Source: Chlorocebus sabaeus (lineage: Eukaryota > Chordata > Mammalia > Primates > Cercopithecidae). Taken from it: a stretch of DNA of 64,000 bases. Location of the stretch: positions 94,700,923 to 94,764,922 of the forward strand of contig NC_132910.1 of NCBI RefSeq assembly GCF_047675955.1. Reading direction: 5' to 3'. Shown piece by piece: positions 22,653 to 35,915 of the stretch. Below the pieces are notes generated by a model. It worked only from the letters and a program-made list of their open reading frames with translations, was not told where the DNA came from and ran no database searches. Within the stretch, counting starts at the first letter, position 1. Each line of letters begins with the position of its first letter. Made by a program: the position numbers and the translations under genes.

Positions 22653-23147
22653 AACAGTCAATTTTAAGTGTCAAGTTGTCTGCACCATGGGGTGCCAAGG
22701 TTAAACATCATTCCTGGGTGTGTCTCTGAGGGTGTTTCTGGATGGTATCAGGTTGGCATTTGAATCAGTGGACTTGGTAAAGTGTAGACCACCCTCCCCA
22801 ATGTGCTGGGTATCATCTAATTTGTTAAAGGCTTGAATAGAACAAAAAGTCGGAGGAAGAAGGAATTAACTCCCTCCCCAATGCACTGGGTATCATCTAA
22901 TTTGTTAAAGGCTTGAATAGAACAAAAAAGCAGAGGAAGAAGGAATTAACTCCTTTCCCTTCCTGCCTGATTGCTTTAACTGGGACATTAGTCTTTTGCT
23001 GCCCTTGGTGCTCTTGGTTGTCAGGCCTTCAGGCTTGGACTGAATTTCAGCATTGGTTTCCCTGGGTCACCAACTTGCATACAGCAGATCGTTGGACTTT
23101 TCAGTTGCATAATTGTATGAGCCAATTCCTTATAATAAATCTTCATT

Positions 23148-23182
<35 letters not shown>

Positions 23183-23219
23183 TATTGGCTCTGTTTCTTC
23201 AGAGCACTGATTAATACAA
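22653..23219 (-). mobile_element. MLT2-type ERVL LTR, minus strand, with internal duplication
   Basis: 'caattttaagtgtcaagt', 'atgagccaattccttataat' and 'ctgtttcttcagagcactga' follow the reverse complement of MLT2 LTRs. It contains a (TA)n tract at about 23149-23180 and an 80-bp tandem duplication at 22792-22951. Confidence 0.65.
22792..22951. repeat. 80-bp tandem duplication, two copies
   Basis: The unit starting CCCTCCCCAATG and ending AAGGAATTAACT occurs at 22792-22871 and 22872-22951 with about five differences. Confidence 0.95.
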
Positions 23220-23322
23220 CTAGTGAATCTATTTATTTACTTTTGACTTTCAAGGGCATTTTAAATACATTCAATAAACTTGCACAAAGTTTATTAAATA
23301 TTTTCTATTAACAGTTTCAAAG

Positions 23323-23622
23323 GGCTGGAAGTGGTGGCTCACATCTGTAATCCCAGCACTTTACAGCACATCTGTAATCCCAGTGCTCAAGTGATTCTTG
23401 AGCCTAGGAGTTTGAGACCAGCCTGGGCAACATAGCAAGACTCCTTCTTACAAAAAATAGAAACAAAATTAGCCAGGCATGGTGGTGCATGCCATAGTCC
23501 CAGCTACTTGGGAGGCTGAAGTGGGAGGATCACTTAACCCACGAGGTCAAGGCTGCAGTGAGCACTGGCTCTGCACTCCAGCCTGGACAACAGAGTGAGA
23601 CCTTGTCTCAACAAAAAAGAAA
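23323..23622 (+). mobile_element. AluJ-like element, plus strand, rearranged
   Basis: Two partial copies of 'acatctgtaatcccag' near the 5' end, then 'gagaccagcctgggcaacat' and an A-rich tail. It is diverged and internally rearranged. Confidence 0.85.
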
Positions 23623-23629
23623 ACTTCCA

Positions 23630-26040
23630 AAGGAAAGGGACTTAATCATTTGTTAAAAATTAATTTATAAATGGCATATTAAAGGCACTTTTAAAAGAAG
23701 ATTCTAATAGTAGTAGGATGGTCACATGAGATTAAACTTGCATCTGCATATGTGTGTGCATTCTCTCTTCTCAGCAAGGAAGAGACTTCTACTTGGTAAA
23801 GGCAGACTAACTTAGAATGGGCTTCTTGGAGTCACAGCAGGTAGTACAACCTTTCATTCTTTTCCCCCTCCCCTAAAAGATAGGTGTGAGCACTTTGGAG
23901 TCACTTCCAAGAATTGGCTTAGAAAAGAAATACATTTTTGAGTCATTAAAGCCAAGTTGCATTAAGAATTTGGAGGGTTGGCAAGATTAATGGTTGTACT
24001 AAGATTCTGTATGGAAAATTTGAAGGGGCTCTAAATTCAATTACTTGCAAGGTTAGACAAGTAACATATATTAATTAAGCCATAGGGTGTAAGGAAAAAA
24101 AGGAAGGGACTGCATCTCTGTCTCTACTAGTAATCACGACGTACATACTTTCCAGTGAAGCATTGTTTTCATATATGAAAGACATGACATTGTTTCACAA
24201 AGTATCTTTTGCCTGCTAAGATATAAGATTTTGGGGGAAGATAGTTCATCTTTTAGGCACTAAAGGAACATTTAGACCACTGGGGTATATAGCGTGGCAT
24301 GGGCTAGGAAGAAAGGACCTTCGTACATATTCAATTTCATTTTAAATAAAGATCGTAAGAAGTGAGTCCATAGTAGGGATGATAAAGAAGCCATGCAGGC
24401 ACCCAGTTATTGCCCCTGGTGGACTGTGATGCAGCAGGGATATTGAAGCCATGAATGGGCTCCATAGGGGGATTACTGTGGATTGATCTTAGTCAGATTT
24501 TGTATGCAAAATGAAAATCCACTTAGTGCCTCATTTTTCTATTTCAGAGGATGTGTGGGGAAAATTAAGATGTTTTAAAGAAATGAAAAGAGAAGGGAAA
24601 GGCAAACAGAGATGAAGAAGATATAACAAAAGGGAAGTGAAAGTTCACAGGGAGAGAAATGCTGAAGGCACTGGGACCAACCAGCGGGTGTCAGAGTTGA
24701 GTGAAATGACACATGGGAGTGCCTGGCATCATGGTCTCCCAGCATCTGCTGTTTCTGTGCTCATTGCTCTCATTTGGGGTTAAGAACTGGCTTTGCATTT
24801 CTGTGTCTTCCTAGGACCCAACACACAGTAGATGTCCCATAAGTGGTTTTCTTTTAAGTGAACCATTCCAAAGTTTATGTCTGGCTGTCATATCTCACAT
24901 AATAATCTGGTATTTTGAATAAAGATCTCTCTAGACTTGGCTTTAGTTTCTATGTAATATGTAGAGGAATACAGTAGTGCTTTGAAGATTGTGTCTATTT
25001 TTCACTTCAGTACTGCTTGAAACACAAGTCTTGTAAACAGATGTAAATATGCAGGATGTGAAGTTTATGAAGCTTTTGGCCCCATCTGTTTCCTGTATTT
25101 GAACATGTACACCTGTCATAATCTGGAGATTAAAATTCATGTTTTTAAGTTAAAAAACTTGTGTCTTTGAGTTACAAGAAATAAATTTAAAGTAATCCAA
25201 ACCCACACTGCGTTTTAAGAAGTCTAGATTGCTTTTGAGTCAGTTGCAAAATGGGAAATTTTAATAACACAAAAGAGCTGCGGTGGGAGTGGAGTGATCA
25301 CCCCAGTTGGTTTCCTTTTTGGTTATTGTCATTGAATGGGTTTATATTTAGTAATGTAATGTGTTTACTATTCATTTACAGTGATTGTAAAATCAAGTTT
25401 TGAATAGATACTTTAAGCATATGTGTAAGTTCTGTGAGTTTTGTTATTGCACACTTTATCTTGAGAAGTATTTTTATTGGAGTATTTGTTATCCAGACGT
25501 TTATAGTGTTCAATACCATTACTTTAACTTGTATGCCTTATAACATCAGACACTCTAAATTAAGATGCAGTTGGTAATTCCATAGTTCTTTGAATTTGTG
25601 AACTAAGTTTGCAAACTGTGGTCTTTATGAGAAAGAATTCAATATTTTCAAACTTGGAAGAACTAGAGAATGTCCTTTTCAGTACAAAGACCCATGGGAG
25701 CATTAATAAAAAATGATGAACAATGAAAGAATAATTCTAACTAAATAATTTGTTTTTGGAACACAATTTTTTTTCTGATCTTAAAATAGCTAAATCCGTG
25801 AGTAGTGCTCATTGGGTAACAGTGTAACCACTACTTTTTGTACTTGTGATACAATCTAAGGCATGCTGGGTATATCTCATGTTTGGCATAATTACAGGTC
25901 CTTAATTCTGAGATTTGTAGTGTCGTTGCCAGGGTGATGTCTTATCCCCCTGGTTGTTTAACATGGCCAGACAGCCCTCTTACCTATTGAATCTTTATGG
26001 TGCTGCAGTTTCAGGCAAAGCACAATTTTATAGGTGCTGC
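23630..26040. other. Unique intergenic DNA
   Basis: A repeat-poor stretch with purine-rich sequence around 24540-24660. I see no spliced exon with a conserved-looking frame and no RNA gene. Confidence 0.5.
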
Positions 26041-26070
26041 CTATATATATATATACACACACACACTATT
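26041..26070. repeat. (TA)n(CA)n microsatellite
   Basis: TA repeats followed directly by CA repeats. Confidence 0.9.
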
Positions 26071-26509
26071 TATGTGTAATGTATATATATGCACATATGT
26101 GTGTCTACACACATAGTACTATTTAAACTGTGACATAAAAACAACAGACATATTGAGTTGAATTCTGTACATTAACACATTGGAGATGATCAATGGTATA
26201 ATTTGTGCTGCCAGTTTAACTCATTTTTGCACAGCTATTGGAAAAATGCTTTTCCTGCCATCTTTGTTTAGTTGAAATTTTCCTGAAATTACAAGGCAAG
26301 CTGATAAAAACCAGTTATTTATAATGTGTATCTGTTTGAATCAGACTTTCTATACACTGTGCAATCAAAGGAGAATAAAGAAAGAATCTGGATCCTAAGC
26401 TGATGAAATATGGTGAAATGTGTATGCTAAGTAAGTGAAGCTGTTGTAGTTGCTTGCAGTAAGTAAGGCCTGGTGCCTCTGGTTTTGGAGTCCAAATAGG
26501 AGGTACTGG

Positions 26510-26705
26510 GAGGAATGCTGGCCTTTTGGTGTGGAGACCTGGACTCTGCTTATTAGTTATGTTTTCTTAGGCAAGAGCCACAACTCGTGTACATGAGCCT
26601 TCTGAATCTCTGCTCTCCTGCCTACAATATGTACTTAATAATACCTGCCTCTCCATCATGAGGTGTGAATAAAGCAATGGTTATGAAAGCCCATTGCAAT
26701 ATGTG
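26510..26705 (+). repeat. MIR-like SINE, plus strand
   Basis: 'gagacctggactctgcttat', 'gaatctctgctctcctgcc' and 'taataatacctgcctctcc' follow MIR order, with strong divergence. Confidence 0.5.
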
Positions 26706-26709
26706 AAAT

Positions 26710-29100
26710 CCTCTATAATGTAAATAACAACCACAAACAGAACAGGTTCTTGGCTGCAGATCTGGTGCCCCATTTTCTGCATTCCTTCCCAGAAGTGTTG
26801 TTCTACATCCTTCCCATAGCAAACTCACTTTTGTCCTCTGGGACTGTCCTCTGTCCCCTGGCTTGACCTGGCTGTTGGGAATTTCTTTGTTACTTTTGGT
26901 GCTCTTTCCCGACCCCTACCCCCTTCACCGGCAGGTAACATCTGTGGTGGGTTTTTAATGTTGAGCTGTGGATTTTTGGCATTAGATGTGTTATTTTCCT
27001 GAAATTAGGGGTCTGGTAAAGGGCTGTGAATTAGATGTTGCCCTTCTATGTGCCTTATTTGCCCCATCATAGAAAACAAAACATCCAGTTTCTACATTAG
27101 CGTTTCAATGGTAAATGCAAAGAGAATTTGTCTCTGGGCCACCAATGTCTGGGACTGAAATTTTACCCAACTCCAGAAAGTCTGCTGGCAATAGCCCATT
27201 CTTTCTGATTTTTAAATGCAGAAACACTTCTTTTTTAAGCACTTCAAAAAGTTCTGTTTTCAGTGGAGCTAAAGGATTTTAGTTCATCCAAATGTGATGT
27301 CACTGATAACAATGGAGAAGACAATGTTGTCTTTGCCTCAGTTTCTATGTTTGAAAAAATAAAAATGAGTTAATATTTTCACTATATATTGAGAGACTTG
27401 TATTTACTGTTTTAAAAGAATAAAACTCAAGTTTTCTAGAACCTCAAGCAAGTAGGAGAAATTATATTTTGAGTGTTTGCTGGAGAAGAAATTTTATCAT
27501 AATTATCTCCTCAGTGTGCTATTGCAAAAAAAAAATTTAAATCTTTGGGAATGGATAGAAAGGCCATATTTGATCTTTCTGCCACAGAACATGGAACTAT
27601 GGAATAAAATTAAGAAATCTGTAGTTGGGAGTAGATCCTTCATATGGTATTTGATCATTTGTGTTACGTTTGTATTGTGATCTCTGATAGATCTGTGAAA
27701 CATTGATGTTGATTTATGAATAAGAGTAGAATAGTTTCACTAGGGTTACACCAGTTAATTTGGCAAAACGTTGTCACAAGCCAAATGTGCTGGAGAAAAT
27801 ATCTGCCTTTCAGTATTGTGTGCACTTTTGTTTGTGTATTAGTTCAATTTGGCTACTGGAGGAAAGGGGGTTTATGGTCTCTAGTTTTTAAAGCATTTTT
27901 CCTTGTTTTTAATACCCTTTACTTTGCCAAAAACATGCAATTTTATTTTTCTGCTCAACCATGTTCGACTATCAGTTCTGTCTTTTACGACTTCAGGAGA
28001 TTGAGTTTCTTTTTCTCTTCTAAAATACTTTGCAACACTAATAATGATTTCATTAATTATTTGGAGATCTTTCATGATCCATTTTCTGCAGAAGTGTAAG
28101 TTTTATGACAGCAGGAAGCTGGTGTGCATTGTGTACACAGGGCTTCTGGTGGATTGTACAGTATCTGGAACATGGAGAGTGGCCAACAGAATTTTATTCA
28201 TTGACTGAAATGGGGGATAAAACTCTGGCTTCAACACCTCACTGAGATAACTAATACATAAATCTCACTTTGTATGAAGAGCTGGCAAGGATGCTTAAAT
28301 AAGTTTATTCATCATGAGATAAAAATGATTGGGGTAATAGAATATTCATATTGATGTGTATATTGTTACAAGATAAAGCTATTAAGCACACAGCAAATCA
28401 GACAGAATAGTAGTCAATATTTTAGGAATCCTGTTACTTCATGGCCTAAGCTTTTGGAAATCCACATACGGTAATTAAAATGCAGTCATAAGTAGAATTT
28501 GAACCTCCAAAGTCTCAAAGTCATAGAAAAAGGTAATTTGTGGAAATAAAGATAATTTATTATCTTTATTGATTTAATCTGATCAAAAACCTTTGTTTAT
28601 TAATAGCTATGTAACCGATTGTCTTCTGTCTATACAGCAAAATCTTAATATTAAAATTGAGTTTAGTATAAGGCAATTTTGCTTTGACCTCCTCCCAAGA
28701 GTTTAAGGTATTCTGATTATGAGAAATGACTACAGAAGACTTGGTGTGGCACCTAGGTAATTTGTAGAATTAATGGCTCATTTTAAAATTAAAATTTTGT
28801 GGGGAGGGGAGAGAAAGTACTAAATTTTGGAGCAGATATATTTATTATGCTTCATTTCCGTTTGAAGCAAGATTTCAGAGGATTGACTCTCATAGGGTAT
28901 GGAAAGTCTTTATTTCCTCTGAATATTAGTGGAGTGATTCCTTTGCAGGTGGTTCACTCTCCAAGTACCACACAACCTGTACACAGACTGTGAAATAGTC
29001 ACTTAGTCTCCCTACGACACTCTGGGATCATTCCCTCCTGGAGGTTTTTACTTTGAGATTTTTCCATTGTTCCTGTGTATTGAACAATCACACCTGAATC
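26710..29100. other. Unique intergenic DNA
   Basis: No recognisable gene. The 127-codon frame at 27716-28099 shows no domain and reads like chance AT-rich sequence. A weak L2-like patch is possible near 28130-28210. Confidence 0.45.
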
Positions 29101-29104
29101 TAAA

Positions 29105-29560
29105 CCTTTCTTTCTTTTAAAAATATCTCTCACTTACTTTTTATCATGAAAACTTTCAAGCATGCAGAAATGTAGAGAGAACAGTATAATGAACACTGAT
29201 ATCTGCAACACTTGGATATCACAATTATTAATGTTTTGCCATATTTGCTGAAGTATTCCGAGGAAACAATATAACATCACCTCTCTCTATGTTCAAATAT
29301 CCCAGCCTGCATTTCCTGTAATAAAGACTCCTTCTTTCACAATCACACCACCACCATCACCACCACTGCACCAGAAACCCCCCGAACAAACAAACAACAA
29401 TACAGAAAACCAACCACCCTATAATGCCACTGAATGCAGTCTTTATTTATATTTTTCCAATTTTTTCAAAATGTCTTTTTTAACTGTTTTGTTCGGAATC
29501 CAATCAAGAACTACTCATTGTGTATGATTGTTATGCCTTTTAAGTCTCTTATAAACTCTG
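29105..29560. repeat. Ancient LINE-like fragment
   Basis: 'gagagaacagtataatgaac', 'attaatgttttgccatattt' and 'ggaatccaatcaagaacta' resemble old L1M-type non-coding sequence. Family and orientation are unresolved. Confidence 0.35.
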
Positions 29561-29574
29561 GTCTAGGATCTGAA

Positions 29575-31630
29575 TTTTAGGTAAGGGGACTTGAGAAGGT
29601 TGAACTGGGACCTTTGGTAAGTCTGCTAAGCTCAAGTCTCCTGAACCCAAGTAGGATCTCGATAAGGAAGTGATGGGACTCTGAGACCTGGGATAGGAGC
29701 ATCAGGGTAGATGTAGGGGAGAACAGATTCCCCCAAATCCTCTGGGCCTGCAGAAGCCACCTGCATCTTTTGCTAGAGGATAGCAACCAAGTCTCAACTG
29801 AGATAGCTGTCTCATAAGATAATATTTGTCCTTCTCAAGATTCATCCTCCCACCTATCCTCCTGACTTCCAGACCAGTAACTAGGGTCAAGTATCAGCAT
29901 GGCTCTCCTAGGAAAGTGACTGCCATGCTAAGGGAGAAAGAAATGACCCACAGAGGAACTGTGACCTGACTGAAATATACTGAAAAACACTGAAGAACAT
30001 GCCTGAAAATAGATCTTCAGGATGCTGGACTGGGGCATGGAGACATAATGTAAGGCTGAACAGGGATCAATTTATTAATGCAGGCCACTCTCCAATAATT
30101 TGGGATGTAATGCTCTGGCAAGGGCATCTAGAGACATTCATATACTGCTAGGTTGGTTTCTAAACTCGGAAGAAATGACAGCCCCTGTCAGATGAAGTGG
30201 AGCTGCCATAATTCCCTTGGCTAAGAATTGATAGAGGAGAAAAAGGCTTATAGAAATGGAAATATTTGACTGAATCTTTTCTATAAGACCTGAGAATCTA
30301 TCAGATGACTACATTCTTCAGAATGGTCCAGAAGACACTCTCTTCACTGAGATGTGAAGAAATTTGCTGGTAACATTTAGATTCCTGGCATCATTTAGAA
30401 ACTTAGAAATAGTTGTCTTCTGTAGGCTACGGCTGTTAGTAGGATTTTCTGTTATGGAATTTGAATTTTTAGTGTACAAAAATGATGAGATTTCAGAGAA
30501 GAAGAGGCCAAATGATAGCACTGAATCATCAGAGGCAAAATGGAACTAAGTGTTGGACAGCTTGAGTCAGAATGGCAGGCCGGGAGCTCTGACCTGTAGA
30601 AATACATGTTAATGGCTAATAGAGCATGAAACTCTAGGGGCATTTGAAAAAGGTATTATTTACTATATAGAATCAAAGATAACAGAATGGGTGAATGTAA
30701 GCAAAATGTCAGCCACACTAGTGGGTTTTAATAAATGAGCCAGTTATCAGACACAAAGTTCATGGAATGAGTGACTGCATCCCCTGGAAGAAGGATGCTG
30801 CAACATCACAGCCAATATGTATAACAGCAATTCCCCCAGTATTTCCCCAAAGGGATCTGTGGTTTCTTTTCCAGCAACAGTGCACCAGCTGGGCACTAGA
30901 TATTCTGAGGGTTGCTGGATGAGAGTCTGAGCTGACACTGATACCAAGGGACCCCAAGACACTAATATGACTCCCTTTAAGAATAGAGGAATGTAGAGTT
31001 CAGCTGATCAATTGGACATGGGTTGGACATGTTTGGCAGCTGGAAGAACTCTAATTTTGATTCATTGACTCATAAAATAAAAGTTATCATTATAGTAAAA
31101 GACTGAGTGATAGCTCCCAAACTGACTTCCCTTCACCCCACAGCCTTGAAACTGCCAAGACAGGAAAACAGTCCACCAAATAGTGGAGGTATGAATCACC
31201 TCACCATCGTTCACAGTGTCCCTTTGGAGGAATTTTTGCTTTTTGTTTCAATAGCTTTAGGCTGTATGGATGGAGAGATTTGGTTCCCAGAGAGGAGAGC
31301 CAATAAGAATTCTACCAAGCCTAAAGCTCCAGTTATTATTTAGTCATTTTGGTCACTTCATCCTGGCAATTTATTTCATTAATCTTGAGAGGTGTAACTG
31401 CTGTTACAATAATTGCTTGGCATTTTGCAATTTGTGGGATCCACAGGGGCATCTGTTGGTACTCTTATATTTAAATTTAGTTGTGAGTGGCCAATTAGGC
31501 AACCACTACCTGAGAAGACTATGATAACCATCAATCCCACAAAGACGAAGGCCAAAGTCACCCCATCAGATGAACAACTGATGACAGGAGAAGTCTACCC
31601 AATGATGAGAAAATGTAGGGTTGGTGGTAC
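29575..31630. other. Unassigned 2-kb block, possibly derived from an old LTR retroelement
   Basis: Moderately GC-balanced, not matching Alu, L1 or MIR by eye, and lying directly beside an MLT1 LTR at 31635. Short open frames such as 30747-30962 (minus) and 31107-31343 (plus) show no catalytic motif I can name. It could be degraded ERVL/MaLR internal sequence or plain unique DNA. Confidence 0.3.
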
Positions 31631-31634
31631 TTAC

Positions 31635-31819
31635 TCCATTTTTTGTGCTGCTATAACAAAATACCTGAGACTGAGTAATTTATAAAGAACAGAGATTTAT
31701 TTCTTACAGTTTTGGAGGCTGGGAAGTTCAAGGTCGAAGAGTCCATATGTGGTGAGGGACTTCATGCTGCATTATCCCATGGTGGAAGGTGTGAGGGCAA
31801 ACAAGTGAGTCAGAGTGCC

Positions 31820-31850
<31 letters not shown>

Positions 31851-32042
31851 ATGGAAGGGAGATGAACTCGTTCTTTTACCAGGAACCTACTCTCATGATA
31901 ACTAACCCACTCCCGAGATAATGAGGGCAGACCCCTCAGGACCTCATCGTATTTTAAAAGTTACACCTCTCCACCATGTTGCATTGGGAATTATATTTCC
32001 AACACATGAACTTTGAGGGGCCCATTCAAAGCAGGTAGTATA
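31635..32042 (-). mobile_element. MLT1-type MaLR LTR, minus strand
   Basis: 'gctgctataacaaaatacct', 'taatttataaagaacagaga' and 'cacatgaactttgagggg' match the reverse complement of MLT1 LTRs. It includes a (GA)n run at about 31823-31850. Confidence 0.75.
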
Positions 32043-32477
32043 AACAATTTTTGCCTCAAAGCCAATCATAGCAGTGTGGACTATAGTTTGTTCTAGTAAT
32101 CTTTCTCTTCTAATTTTTCTCACTAGAAATTATGTCTTTTTGTGAACAATGCAATTGGGTAAACGGAAATAGAGTGCATTTGAGAAGTTCATGGAGTGGA
32201 CCATAGCAAATAAAGTCCATTCTCTATTCAGATGCTTTTGATAGCTGTTTTACCATTTCTGTGCATATTTCAGGTTTAGCATTCTCCTCTCCTGCTCCCC
32301 AGAAGACTGACTTGAGCTATGTAGTCCACTTTATTTTATATACTTCAGACAGCCAGAAATGCCTGGAAATGTGTCACTCAGCAACCCCTCACTGGCAGTC
32401 ATTAATGAATGACTGATGGGTATAGGAGTATGAAGTCTCAGCTCTCTTACCTGAGAGCTCTGAGACACAAGTCACTT
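32043..32477. other. Unique intergenic DNA
   Basis: Nothing recognisable. Confidence 0.5.
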
Positions 32478-32700
32478 TCTAGAGAAAAGTTTCCTGACCT
32501 TGACACTATTGACATTTTGGACTTGATAGTTTCCTGTTGTGAGGGGCTATACATTGTAGCATGGTTAGTAGCATTTCTAACCTCTACCCCCTAGATGCTG
32601 ATAGCACCCTCACAATTGTGACAATCAAACAATATCTCCAGACATTGCCCAATGTTCCCTGGGGGTCAAGATCACCCCTGTTGAGAAACACTTCTCTAGA
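32478..32700 (-). mobile_element. MER5A-type hAT DNA transposon, minus strand
   Basis: 'cactattgacattttggact', 'ctccagacattgcccaatgt' and 'cccctgttgagaaacac' match the reverse complement of MER5A. Confidence 0.8.
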
Positions 32701-33105
32701 GTTTTCTGACAGATCAGGCTGAAGCAGCTTTCCACAGGATTTTGCCTGAATTTATACGTTTGGTTGGCTTTTTCACTTTTCTTTCTTCCAACTCTTCTGC
32801 TGGCTTTCTCTGGAAACATGTCCTTAATGAATCACCTGCACAAGAATCCTCATTTTAGGGACTACTTCCAAAGCACTCAACCTGAAACAGCATTTATTCT
32901 TAAATGGTCCAGATTTAACTATATAAATGAAATGACAAAACCATAAACTGTTTTTTTAAAAAATTATAAAAATGTATAATTGTGACCCTGTTGTAGGCAA
33001 GGTTTTCTTAGACAAGATGCAAAAATAATTTTCTGCAAAAGAAGTGACTGATAAATTTTAGCAAAGTGATATTAAGAACCTCTGTGAATATAAGAAGCCA
33101 TTATA
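32701..33105. other. Unique intergenic DNA
   Basis: Nothing recognisable. Confidence 0.5.
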
Positions 33106-33391
33106 GGGCAGGGCACAGTGGCTCCTGCCTGTAGTCCCAGCCCTTTGGGAAGCTGAGGCAGGAGAATTGCTTCAGGCCATGAATTCAAGACTAGCCTGGT
33201 CAACATAGTGAGACCCCGTTTCTACAAAAAAATTAAAAAATTATCCAGGCATGGTGGTGCATGGTGGTGTGTCCTGTAGTCCCAGCTACTCAGTAAGCTG
33301 AGGTGGGAAGATTGCTTGAGCCCGGAAGTTCCAGGCTGCAGTGAGCTATGAGTGTGCCATGCACTCCAGCCTGGGAAACTGAGCGATACTG

Positions 33392-33432
<41 letters not shown>

Positions 33433-33440
33433 AAAAAAAA
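33106..33440 (+). mobile_element. AluJ-like element, plus strand, with (CA)n tail
   Basis: Diverged Alu with a duplicated GCATGGTGGTG in the linker region. Its tail has become a (CA)n microsatellite (33394-33428) followed by an A/G-rich run. Confidence 0.9.
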
Positions 33441-33589
33441 AAAAGAAAGAAAGAAAATAAACCACTATAAAGAGAAGGAGAAAAGACAAACCACAGAATG
33501 TATGAAGATATATACATAACATATATAGTCAACCTATGTTGTATGTTCATAAATATATATTGTATGTATAGTTAGAGTATATAAGGAAT

Positions 33590-34460
33590 GTTTATAAATT
33601 GACAAGGACAAGACAGATACTCCAATAGAAAAATGGGTAAAGGACTCAAGTAAGCACTTTATGAGAATCTAACTTCAAATAAGCAAAGGTCATACAAAAA
33701 GATGTTTAGTATCACTAATAATAAAGACATTGAAAATTCATATGTATTTTGTTACATTAAGTGCCAACCAGATTAACAATTTAAAGAGTCTGACAACTTT
33801 TTAAAACCTAAGTGTTGGTGAGGGTGTAAAGCAATACAAATTCTTAGACACTGCAAGTGGGAGTATGAATTGGTAAAATCACTTGGCATCATCTGCTAAA
33901 ACACACATATTCTGCCACCTTCCAATTTCTTTACTAGTTATGTGTACTCGAGAAATCCATACACAAATGCACCAGGGTACTTAAATGAATATGTTCATTG
34001 TAGCATTCTATTAACAACCCAAGCTGGAAATGACCCAATGTCCTCAACAGTACAAATGAATAAGTTAATTACAAAAGTGTGCCTATATATTACAAACATA
34101 AGGAAAAAACAAAAGAATATCAGTTATAAAAGAATACATATAACATGACTTTATTTATATATATACAATGGTTTTAAAATAGACAAAACCAAACTACATT
34201 GTTTAGGGAAAATATATTGATGGTAAGATACTAAAGAAAATAAAAAAGTAATTTCATAAAAGTCAGCAGAGTGAAAGAAGAAATATCAAAAGAAGAAAGG
34301 AAGAAAAGAAGAAGGGAAGGGGATTTGATCAAAGGTGGGCACATGGGGCTTCTGGGGTTGGACACTTTCTATTTTTTGACATGGTGGTTCATTTTATAAT
34401 TATTTAAAAAATCTTAACTTTCATGTGCATTTTTCTCACCATAAAAGGATTTAAAAGAAA
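33590..34460 (+). repeat. Ancient L1M-type fragment, plus strand
   Basis: 'gaaaaatgggtaaaggactc', 'agtatcactaataataaaga' and 'tattctgccaccttccaat' follow the L1 ORF2 C-terminus/3' UTR order, heavily decayed. Confidence 0.6.
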
Positions 34461-35535
34461 TCTAATATTTTACTCTTTGTCCACAGTTTTTTACATGACC
34501 GACTTTTTCATCTCCTTTCCCCTGTGTCTGATTGCAACCTCACCTCCGTCCTTTGATTCCTTTATCGTTTTTTTTCAAAGCCACCAACCTTGTCCTGACT
34601 ACTTCCTTCCCCATAGAGACCCCCGATACGTCACATTTGTCATTTATGTTAGCACTTTGAGCTCCTTTGGTCCTTTGCCTTCTTCTGCATTTTCTCAGCA
34701 AACTGCCAAGCAGGGATTGCTCAATCATGTACCTTCCCACAGGCACTGGACTCTAAGTGATATTGGGGTGAGCACCCATTGAAACAGATTCATAAATGAA
34801 ATCATTCATGTTATGTAGTCTAAATTAAGCTGTCAATCTCTTTGGAATCAATTTCATGAGTCCAGTTTGCTTTCTCTTCCAGTCTCTCAAGTGACCATGC
34901 TATAACTTTATCACTTACCTCAAGTTCCTTGTCAGGTTTTTGCTTAGTTTCATACTCTTTTTATAAATGTCCCACTGGACATCTTTGACTGAAAATCCCG
35001 TGAACACCTCAAATTCAACATATCCATGCTGAAGTTATCATCTCCCTCTGTCTTGGATAATCTGCTCCCTCCGTTATGCTCCCTGGAGTACACACTCCTT
35101 AGGAATCTCAGCTAGATGCCCAGGACTCTGTAGGAGTCCCTCTTCCTTAATACCACCAATTCTTTATCATGTCTCATAGCCAACATATTCAGTAGACTAT
35201 ATCTCATATTTCTTCTTCTTCTCTTGCTTCTCTGGCACTGCCTTAATCCAATCCACTATGATGTCTCAATTAGATAACTGAAGAACAGTCTATACAGTCT
35301 TCCTCTCTCCAGTCTCAGACTGTCCAGCCCAGCCACTGCATGCAAATTACTCATGCAATTATGTGGCTTAATATCCTTTAGGAGCCCCCAACAAATACGG
35401 AGCATTTGTGCTGCAACAGTGAATGAAATGTCTAGATCCGAAGAGACAGATAAAAATCTACAGACTTTCAAAAGAGTTCCTTTATTTTTGTGCCCAATTT
35501 GTAGAAGAGATTGCTAGGTGATTACTCAACTCATT
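34461..35535. other. Mostly unassigned intergenic DNA
   Basis: The pyrimidine-rich part at 34990-35400 may be an ancient LINE relic, but I cannot name it. No gene is seen; the 119-codon frame at 34423-34782 has no domain. Confidence 0.35.
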
Positions 35536-35539
35536 CTCT

Positions 35540-35915
35540 TCCCCTGGGCATTTTGACCATTTTAGCCCACTTCTCTACCATCAGATATGGCCGCATGACT
35601 CAGTTCCACCAATAGCTTGTGAATGGAAATGATATGCACTATGCCATGGCTAGGTTACAGGATCCTCTCAAAACAATCTTTCATGCTCTCTTCCATTTCT
35701 AGATGGTAGGAATATAACTGACTACTGTGGTAACCTTGGAAAACTGCTATTGAAGAAAAGACCACAAAATGGAAAGAAATCTATGCCCCTGACACTGCAT
35801 GGAGAAAAGCTACCTGACCGGAAATATACAGATTGAACTCTTTTGTGAGCAATAAATAAAATTTTATTGTGTTAAGCATTGAATGTTGGGGTTAGTTTGT
35901 TAAATCAATTAAGTG
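35540..35915 (+). mobile_element. Old MLT1-like LTR, plus strand
   Basis: Ends with 'aataaataaaattttattgt' and 'gtgttaagcattgaatgttg', the polyadenylation/R-U5 end of old MaLR LTRs. Confidence 0.45.

Noticed and set aside
27716..28099. 127-codon Phe/Leu-rich frame
   Set aside because: Hydrophobic bias follows from AT-rich sequence; no start context, splice sites or family match.
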